Below are positions 58,499-64,000 of a DNA stretch of 64,000 bases, in pieces; within the stretch, counting starts at the first letter, position 1, and every line of letters begins with the position of its first letter. The position numbers and the translations under genes were made by a program. Origin of the DNA: Streptomyces violaceorubidus (lineage in GTDB: Bacteria > Actinomycetota > Actinomycetes > Streptomycetales > Streptomycetaceae); NCBI RefSeq assembly GCF_000717995.1, contig NZ_JODM01000015.1:62001-126000 (forward strand), written 5' to 3'. The notes below the pieces were generated by a model. The model saw only the letters and a list, made by a program, of their open reading frames with translations, had not been told where the DNA came from and ran no database searches.

Positions 58499-59220
58499 GT
58501 CGACACAGCCTCCAGGGCCTCTTCCAGGGTGAACGACTTTGCGTAGAGGGCTTTCCCGACGATGGCCCCCTCGACACCGTCCGGGACGAGCCCGGCGATC
58601 GCGCGCAGGTCGTCCAGGGAGGACACGCCGCCCGACGCCACGACCGGGCGGTCGGTGGCCGCGCAGACGTTCTTCAGGAGCTCCAGGTTGGGGCCCTGGA
58701 GGGTGCCGTCCTTGGCGATGTCGGTGACGACGTACCGGGCGCAGCCCTCCTTGTTCAGGCGGTCCAGCGTCTCGTAGAGGTCGCCGCCGTCACGCGTCCA
58801 GCCCCGGCCCCGCAGCGTGGTGCCCCGTACGTCCAGGCCGACCGCGATCCTGTCGCCGTGCTCGGCGATGACCTTGGCGACCCACTCCGGGGTCTCCAGG
58901 GCGGCGGTGCCCAGGTTCACCCGGGTGCAGCCGGTGGCGAGGGCCGCGGCGAGGGTGTCGTCGTCGCGGATGCCGCCGGACAGCTCCACCTTGATGTCCA
59001 TCGCCTGGGCCACCTCGGCGATCAGCGCGCGGTTGTCCCCGGTGCCGAACGCGGCGTCCAGGTCCACCAGGTGCAGCCACTCGGCGCCGGAGCGCTGCCA
59101 GGCGAGGGCGGCCTCCAGCGGGGAGCCGTAGGAGGTCTCGGTGCCGGACTCGCCGTGCACCAGGCGGACGGCCTGGCCGTCGCGGACGTCGACGGCGGGG
59201 AGGAGTTCGAGCTTGCTCAT
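58495..59220 (-). CDS. priA: bifunctional HisA/TrpF isomerase PriA
   Basis: A 241-residue TIM barrel. It starts [20 protein letters not shown] with the catalytic Asp, and [18 protein letters not shown] has the second. Other segments are [20 protein letters not shown] and [18 protein letters not shown]. In Streptomyces and mycobacteria this enzyme catalyses both the ProFAR isomerase (HisA) and PRA isomerase (TrpF) steps. No separate trpF is in this trp region, consistent with that. It is separated from hisH by 2 nt and overlaps the RidA-like gene by 4 nt. Confidence 0.95.
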   Translation of the reverse strand: MSKLELLPAVDVRDGQAVRLVHGESGTETSYGSPLEAALAWQRSGAEWLHLVDLDAAFGTGDNRALIAEVAQAMDIKVELSGGIRDDDTLAAALATGCTRVNLGTAALETPEWVAKVIAEHGDRIAVGLDVRGTTLRGRGWTRDGGDLYETLDRLNKEGCARYVVTDIAKDGTLQGPNLELLKNVCAATDRPVVASGGVSSLDDLRAIAGLVPDGVEGAIVGKALYAKSFTLEEALEAVST

Positions 59221-59222
59221 CT

Positions 59223-59870
59223 CTACAGGGTCTCGATCCAGTTGGTGAGGAGCTGGGCTCCGGCGTCGCCGGACTTCTCGGGGTGGAACTGCGTGGCCCA
59301 CAGCGCGCCGTTCTCCACGGCGGCCACGAAGGGCTTGCCGTGTGTGGACCAGGTGACCCTGGGCTCGGCGATCAGCGGGTTGTGCGTCTCCTGCGTCCAC
59401 TCGTGGACGGCGTAGGAGTGCACGAAGTAGAAGCGGGCGTCCGCGTCCAGGCCCGCGAAGAGCTGGGAGTCGGCCGGTGCCTCCACCGTGTTCCAGCCCA
59501 TGTGGGGCACGACGTCGGCCTGGAGCGGTCCGACCGTGCCGGGCCACTCGTCGAGGCCCGCGGCCTCCACGTCGTGCTCGATGCCGCGCGAGAAGAGGAT
59601 CTGCATGCCGACGCAGATGCCCATGACCGGGCGTCCGCCCGACAGCCGCCGGTCGACGATCCAGTCGCCGCGGGCGGCCTTGAGGCCGTCCATGCAGGCG
59701 GCGAAGGCGCCGACACCGGGGACCAGGAGCCCGTCGGCGTTCATGGCCCTGTCGTAGTCGCGGGTGATCTCGACGTCGGCTCCCGCGCGCGCGAGGGCAC
59801 GCTCGGCGGAACGGACGTTGCCGAAGCCGTAGTCGAAGACGACGACCTTCTTGGCGGCGGCGGTGGTCAA
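59223..59870 (-). CDS. hisH: imidazole glycerol phosphate synthase glutaminase subunit
   Basis: A 215-residue class I glutamine amidotransferase. The nucleophile Cys is in [17 protein letters not shown] and the catalytic His/Glu in [17 protein letters not shown]. It supplies ammonia to HisF. The start is unusual: TTG at 59870, lying in a TTGA overlap with the stop of the 54-residue membrane protein. No ATG or GTG is well placed in frame; a GTG 45 nt upstream would sit inside that gene. The GGGGGT upstream can serve as ribosome site. Confidence 0.93.
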   Translation of the reverse strand: MTTAAAKKVVVFDYGFGNVRSAERALARAGADVEITRDYDRAMNADGLLVPGVGAFAACMDGLKAARGDWIVDRRLSGGRPVMGICVGMQILFSRGIEHDVEAAGLDEWPGTVGPLQADVVPHMGWNTVEAPADSQLFAGLDADARFYFVHSYAVHEWTQETHNPLIAEPRVTWSTHGKPFVAAVENGALWATQFHPEKSGDAGAQLLTNWIETL

Positions 59871-60031
59871 CTCCAGACCCCCAGCCTCAGGACTCCGGCG
59901 AGCAGACACATGCCGGCGCCGATGGAGAGCAGCACGATCAGGCCCCTGGGCATCTGCTGCTTGGCGAAGGAGTAGATGCCGCCGGCCAGGAAGAGGCCGA
60001 CGACGATCAGTGCGGTGGACGTACCGTTCAT
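59867..60031 (-). CDS. 54-residue membrane protein inside the his operon
   Basis: ATG at 60031 lies 3 bp after the hisB stop, and the stop overlaps hisH by 4 nt. The protein begins [20 protein letters not shown], a first membrane helix, followed by [10 protein letters not shown], a short basic loop, and a second helix ([20 protein letters not shown]). Third codon positions are G/C-rich. Its position and coupling support a real, expressed gene. Function unknown. Similar small membrane genes occur between hisB and hisH in other streptomycetes as far as I recall. Confidence 0.8.
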   Translation of the reverse strand: MNGTSTALIVVGLFLAGGIYSFAKQQMPRGLIVLLSIGAGMCLLAGVLRLGVWS

Positions 60032-60034
60032 CGG

Positions 60035-60628
60035 TTACAGCGCGCCCTTCGTGGAAGGCAGGATGCCGGCCGCGCGGGGATCGCGCTCCGAGGCGTAGCG
60101 CAGGGCCCGGGCCAGCGCCTTGAACTGGCACTCCACGATGTGGTGCGCGTTGCGCCCGTAGGGCACGTGCACGTGCAGGGCGACCTGGGCCTGGGCGACG
60201 AAGGACTCCAGGATGTGCCGGGTCATGGTCACGTCGTACTCGCCGATCATCGGCGCCATGTTCTCGGGCTCGGTGTGCACGAGGTAGGGGCGGCCGGAGA
60301 GGTCGACGGTGACCTGGGCGAGGGACTCGTCCAGCGGGACCGTGCAGTTGCCGAAGCGGTAGATGCCCACCTTGTCGCCGAGGGCCTGCTTGAAGGCGGC
60401 GCCCAGCGCGAGGGCGGTGTCCTCGATGGTGTGGTGGGAGTCGATGTGCAGGTCGCCGTCGGTCTTCACGGTCAGGTCGAACAGACCGTGCCGGCCGAGC
60501 TGGTCGAGCATGTGGTCGTAGAAGCCGACGCCGGTGGCGATGTCGGTCTTGCCGGTGCCGTCGAGGTCGATCTCGACGAGGACCGAGGTCTCCTTGGTCG
60601 TGCGCTCCACGCGTCCCACGCGGCTCAT
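60035..60628 (-). CDS. hisB: imidazoleglycerol-phosphate dehydratase
   Basis: A 197-residue single-function IGPD, without the HisB phosphatase domain of E. coli. Metal-binding His clusters are seen in [17 protein letters not shown] and [15 protein letters not shown], and [18 protein letters not shown] is the first copy of the repeat. It dehydrates IGP to imidazole acetol-phosphate. ATG at 60628 overlaps hisC by 4 nt. Confidence 0.96.
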   Translation of the reverse strand: MSRVGRVERTTKETSVLVEIDLDGTGKTDIATGVGFYDHMLDQLGRHGLFDLTVKTDGDLHIDSHHTIEDTALALGAAFKQALGDKVGIYRFGNCTVPLDESLAQVTVDLSGRPYLVHTEPENMAPMIGEYDVTMTRHILESFVAQAQVALHVHVPYGRNAHHIVECQFKALARALRYASERDPRAAGILPSTKGAL

Positions 60629-61734
60629 GTGTTCTGCTCCTTCTTGACTTCACGTACCGCGTCGAGGAACGCGTCGTTCTCCTGCGGGGTGCCGGCGGTG
60701 ACCCGCAGCCATCCCGGCACGCCGTTGTCCCGGACCAGCACGCCCCGGTCGAGGATCTTCCGCCAGGTCACGTGGGAGTCCTCGAACCGCCCGAACTGCA
60801 CGAAGTTGGCGTCGGACTCGGTCACCTCGTAGCCGATGGCCCGCAGTTCGGCGACCAGCCGGTCCCGCTCGGTCTTCAGCTGCTCCACGTACTTGAGCAG
60901 CGTGTCCGTGTACTCCAGGGCGGCCAGCGCGGTCGCCTGGGTGACGGCCGACAGGTGGTAGGGCAGCCGTACGAGCTGGACGGCGTCGACCACGGCCGGG
61001 TGCGCGGCGAGGTAGCCGAGGCGCAGGCCGGCCGCGCCGAACGCCTTGGACATGGTGCGGGAGACGACGAGGTTCGGCCGTCCGTCGAGCAGCGGCAGCA
61101 GCGAGGCGCCGTGGCTGAACTCGATGTACGCCTCGTCCACGACGACCATGGACGGCCTGGCGGCCTGCGCGGCCTCGTAGAGGGCGAGGACCGTCCCGGC
61201 CGGGACCGCGTTGCCGGTGGGGTTGTTGGGGGTGGTGACGAAGACGACGTCCGGGCGGTGCTCGGCGATCGCCCGCTGGGCGGCGGGCAGGTCGATGGTG
61301 AAGTCCTCGTGGCGCGGCCCGGAGATCCAGCCGGTGCCGGTGCCGCGCGCGATGAGGCCGTGCATCGAGTACGACGGCTCGAAGCCGATCGCGGTGCGGC
61401 CCGGGCCGCCGAAGGTCTGCAGCAGCTGCTGGATGACCTCGTTGGAGCCGTTGGCCGCCCAGACGCTGCTCACGTCCAGCGGGTGCCCGCAGGTGTTCGT
61501 CAGGTACTCGGCGAGCTTGGTGCGCAGCTCGACCGCGTCCCGGTCCGGGTAGCGGTTGAGGTCGCGGGCGGCCTCGCGGACCCGCTCGGCGATCCGCTCG
61601 ACCAGCGCGTCGGGCAGCGGGTAGGGGTTCTCGTTGGTGTTCAGCCGTACCGGCACGTCCAGCTGGGGCGCGCCGTAGGGGGACTTGCCGCGCAGCTCGT
61701 CCCGTACGGGGAGATCGTCGATGCCGAACGTCAC
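60625..61734 (-). CDS. hisC: histidinol-phosphate aminotransferase
   Basis: A 369-residue PLP aminotransferase. GTG at 61734 lies in a GTGA overlap with hisD. Key parts: [60 protein letters not shown], and the Schiff-base Lys in [19 protein letters not shown]. It converts imidazole acetol-phosphate to histidinol phosphate. It shares the operon with hisD and hisB. Confidence 0.96.
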   Translation of the reverse strand: MTFGIDDLPVRDELRGKSPYGAPQLDVPVRLNTNENPYPLPDALVERIAERVREAARDLNRYPDRDAVELRTKLAEYLTNTCGHPLDVSSVWAANGSNEVIQQLLQTFGGPGRTAIGFEPSYSMHGLIARGTGTGWISGPRHEDFTIDLPAAQRAIAEHRPDVVFVTTPNNPTGNAVPAGTVLALYEAAQAARPSMVVVDEAYIEFSHGASLLPLLDGRPNLVVSRTMSKAFGAAGLRLGYLAAHPAVVDAVQLVRLPYHLSAVTQATALAALEYTDTLLKYVEQLKTERDRLVAELRAIGYEVTESDANFVQFGRFEDSHVTWRKILDRGVLVRDNGVPGWLRVTAGTPQENDAFLDAVREVKKEQNT

Positions 61735-63056
61735 TTGCTTTCCGGGACCTTCCACTCGAACCTCGCCTTGATCGCCGCGCCGTGCGCGGGCAGGTCCTCG
61801 GCCTCGGCCAGCGTCACCACGTGGTGCGCGACCTCGGCGAGCGCGTCGCGCGTGTAGTCGACGATGTGGATGCCGCGCAGGAAGGACTGCACGGACAGGC
61901 CCGAGGAGTGGCAGGCGCAGCCCCCGGTGGGCAGGACATGGTTGGACCCGGCCGCGTAGTCGCCGAGCGAGACGGGCGCCCAGGGGCCCACGAAGACCGC
62001 GCCGGCGTTCTTGACCCGGTCGGCGACCGCGGCGGCGTCGGCGGTCTGGATCTCCAGGTGCTCCGCGCCGTAGGCGTCGACCACGCGCAGCCCCTCGTCC
62101 AGGCCGTCGACGAGGACGATCGCGGACTGGCGGCCGGCCAGGGCCGGGCGGATCCGGTCCTCGACGTGCTTGGTGGCCTCGACCTGCGGCCGCAACTCCT
62201 TCTCCACCGCGTCCGCGAGCTCCACGGAGTCGGTGACCAGGACGGCGGCGGCCAGCGGGTCGTGCTCGGCCTGGCTGATCAGGTCGGAGGCGACGTGCAC
62301 CGGGTCGGCCGTCGAGTCCGCCAGGACGGCGATCTCGGTCGGTCCCGCCTCGGCGTCGATGCCGATCTTCCCGGTGAAGAAGCGCTTGGCGGCGGCGACC
62401 CAGATGTTGCCGGGGCCGGTGACCATGTTGGCGGGCGGGCAGGACTCCGTGCCGTAGGCGAACATCGCGACGGCGGTGGCACCGCCGGCCGCGTACACCT
62501 CGTCCACGCCGAGCAGGGCGCAGGCGGCCAGGATGGTGGGGTGCGGGATCCCGCCGAACCCGGCCTGCGCGGGCGAGGCGAGCGCGATCGAGCCGACGCC
62601 GGCCTCCTGCGCGGGCACCACGTTCATGACCACGGACGACGGGTAGACCGACCGGCCGCCGGGCACGTAGAGCCCGACCCGCTCGACCGGCACCCACTTC
62701 TCGGTGACCGACCCGCCGGGCACCACCTGCGTGGTGTGCGTGCGGCGGCGCTGCTCGCGGTGGACGAGGCGGGCGCGGCGGATGGACTCCTCGAGCGCGG
62801 CGCGCACAGCCGGGTCCAGGCCCTCCAGCGCGCGGGTCAGCTCCTCCGCCGGGACCCGCACCCGCTCCAGCCGGACCCCGTCGAACTGCTCGGTGAAGTC
62901 GATCAGCGCCGCGTCCCCGCGATGATGCACGGCCTCGCAGATCGGACGCACCTTCTCCAGGGCGACCGAGACGTCGAAGTCGGCTCGGGGCAGCAGGTCG
63001 CGCAGGGCGGGGCCCTCGGGGAGGGCGTCGCCGCGCAGATCGATTCGGGAGATCAC
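61731..63056 (-). CDS. hisD: histidinol dehydrogenase
   Basis: A 441-residue zinc enzyme oxidising histidinol to histidine with two NAD+. GTG at 63056 begins the usual [19 protein letters not shown]. Conserved regions: [60 protein letters not shown] (Gln/His zinc ligands), [10 protein letters not shown] (catalytic Glu/His) and [15 protein letters not shown]. It is the first gene of hisD-C-B-orf-H-priA-ridA-F. A palindrome lies in its upstream gap. Confidence 0.97.
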   Translation of the reverse strand: MISRIDLRGDALPEGPALRDLLPRADFDVSVALEKVRPICEAVHHRGDAALIDFTEQFDGVRLERVRVPAEELTRALEGLDPAVRAALEESIRRARLVHREQRRRTHTTQVVPGGSVTEKWVPVERVGLYVPGGRSVYPSSVVMNVVPAQEAGVGSIALASPAQAGFGGIPHPTILAACALLGVDEVYAAGGATAVAMFAYGTESCPPANMVTGPGNIWVAAAKRFFTGKIGIDAEAGPTEIAVLADSTADPVHVASDLISQAEHDPLAAAVLVTDSVELADAVEKELRPQVEATKHVEDRIRPALAGRQSAIVLVDGLDEGLRVVDAYGAEHLEIQTADAAAVADRVKNAGAVFVGPWAPVSLGDYAAGSNHVLPTGGCACHSSGLSVQSFLRGIHIVDYTRDALAEVAHHVVTLAEAEDLPAHGAAIKARFEWKVPESK

Positions 63057-63096
63057 GGAACCAATTCTCTCAGACCCGCGTCCGGCCCGGTCCGCG

Positions 63097-63115
63097 CGTA
63101 TCAATGGCTGATACG
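63097..63115. promoter_or_regulatory. inverted repeat upstream of hisD
   Basis: CGTATCA and TGATACG flank a 5-nt core (ATGGC), 41 bp upstream of the hisD GTG and about 140 bp before the divergent gene. Size, symmetry and position suit a repressor site for the his operon or for the divergent gene. No binding protein is assigned. Confidence 0.5.
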
Positions 63116-63255
63116 GAACGCGACGGACCGCACTGCCCACGGTGAACTCATGCGATCCGTGCTCACTTTGAGTGTTCGGAAGGTCACGCAGTGGGCATGA
63201 ACGGTTGTACGAAGGGTGAGCGACCGACGAGTAGACGGGGAGGGGGTGAAGCACC

Positions 63256-64000
63256 GTGACGGAGGGGGCGGGCCATCGTGACGGAGAGCTGCCGGACGAC
63301 CTGACCATCGCCGAGGCCGGCATGTGGCAGGCCTTCCGCAACGGCAGCGTGTACGACCTGAGCAGCGGCGACCCGCTCGTCGACGATCCGCACGGCGGGC
63401 GTCCCTGGGGGCCGGAGCGGACGGTGCGGGCCCGTGTCGTGTGCTGGCTGCTCCTCGACGGTCCGCCGGCGCTCGCGGGCCGGGTGTCCTCGTTGCAGCT
63501 CGTGGGCGTGCGGATCAGCGACACGATGGACCTGGCGGGCGGCACGGTGGTGCCCTATGTGGAGCTGCGGCGCTGCCGCTTCGAGCGGGAGGTACTGCTG
63601 CCGGAGACCCGGTTCACGACCGTGCGGCTGGTGGACTGCGCGGTGCCGCGCCTGGAGGCGGCCCGGCTGCACACCGAGGGCGACCTGCACCTGCCGCGCT
63701 CCCGCTTCCCGGGCGGCATCCGGCTCACGGACGCGCAGATAGGCACCGACCTGCTGCTCAACCAGGCGATCGTGCACCGGGACCGCAGCGGGCGTTCCAT
63801 CGCCGCGGACGGTCTGGCGGTCGGGCAGGACCTCCAGGCCGAGATGTTGGAGTCGCACGGCGAGGTGAGCCTGCGCAGCGCCCAGGTCGGCGTGTCGCTG
63901 AGTCTGCGCGGCGCCCGCCTGCTGAACCCGTACACGCGGCACGCGCTGAACGCTCCGCAGCTGACGGTGGAGCGCACCCTGTACCTGACCCCGGCGGGCC
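63256..64000 (+). CDS. hypothetical protein with bactofilin/pentapeptide-like repeats (partial)
   Basis: The gene is cut by the right edge; 248 residues are visible. GTG at 63256 follows a long GGAGGGGG-type ribosome site. The N-terminus has [20 protein letters not shown], an acidic/hydrophobic head. From about residue 75 the sequence becomes a run of short beta-like units with hydrophobic residues every two ([51 protein letters not shown]). That resembles a pentapeptide/right-handed helix repeat fold. No signal peptide or membrane helix is visible. I do not know its function. It diverges from hisD. Confidence 0.7.
   Translation, partial: MTEGAGHRDGELPDDLTIAEAGMWQAFRNGSVYDLSSGDPLVDDPHGGRPWGPERTVRARVVCWLLLDGPPALAGRVSSLQLVGVRISDTMDLAGGTVVPYVELRRCRFEREVLLPETRFTTVRLVDCAVPRLEAARLHTEGDLHLPRSRFPGGIRLTDAQIGTDLLLNQAIVHRDRSGRSIAADGLAVGQDLQAEMLESHGEVSLRSAQVGVSLSLRGARLLNPYTRHALNAPQLTVERTLYLTPAG

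Overview
The window is a stretch of a high-G+C actinomycete chromosome, almost certainly Streptomyces. Third codon positions are nearly all G or C, GTG starts are common, genes are packed with 4-nt stop/start overlaps, and the gene order (polA, liv transporter, pdtaR-type regulator, pyk, gltBD, lgt, trp and his clusters with priA and trpM) is the one I remember from the core chromosome of Streptomyces such as S. coelicolor. That species-level resemblance is from memory and was not searched.

Layout. 1-9.4 kb: a secreted lytic transglycosylase cut by the left edge, a small unknown, DNA polymerase I, a YdeP-type molybdopterin oxidoreductase, a hotdog thioesterase and two small envelope proteins. 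9.7-15.5 kb: a complete branched-chain amino acid ABC importer (binding protein, two permeases, two ATPases) ending in a strong bidirectional terminator. 15.6-18.7 kb: an ANTAR response regulator, tRNA-Leu(CAA), an HTH/LAGLIDADG protein directly after the tRNA, and pyruvate kinase. 18.9-31.3 kb: a Tat-exported nucleotidase, an orphan decarboxylase/N-hydroxylase pair, aminopeptidase N, chorismate mutase, an HExxH protein with a zinc ribbon, SIMPL and VWA proteins, a rhomboid protease and a GH46 chitosanase. 31.4-38.5 kb: glutamate synthase gltBD and a VIT-family membrane protein.

38.8-46.3 kb is the most unusual part. Four different ADP-ribosylglycohydrolase-family genes in a row are fused by overlaps to a family III CoA-transferase and a CitE/HpcH-type lyase, giving one six-gene, gap-free operon. 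No pathway I know explains this combination, and one of the four hydrolase-family proteins has lost key metal ligands. It is my best candidate for an undescribed system.

46.4-63.1 kb is amino-acid biosynthesis on the minus strand: lgt and a DsbA-like protein, then trpC-trpM-trpB-trpA, three small membrane proteins, hisI-trpE, and hisD-hisC-hisB-(54-aa membrane protein)-hisH-priA-ridA-hisF. No trpF is present; PriA is expected to serve both HisA and TrpF functions. A Fic/Doc-like toxin-antitoxin pair and a deleted MFS transporter remnant interrupt the his/trp block at 56.1-57.3 kb. The right edge cuts a gene of unknown function that diverges from hisD.
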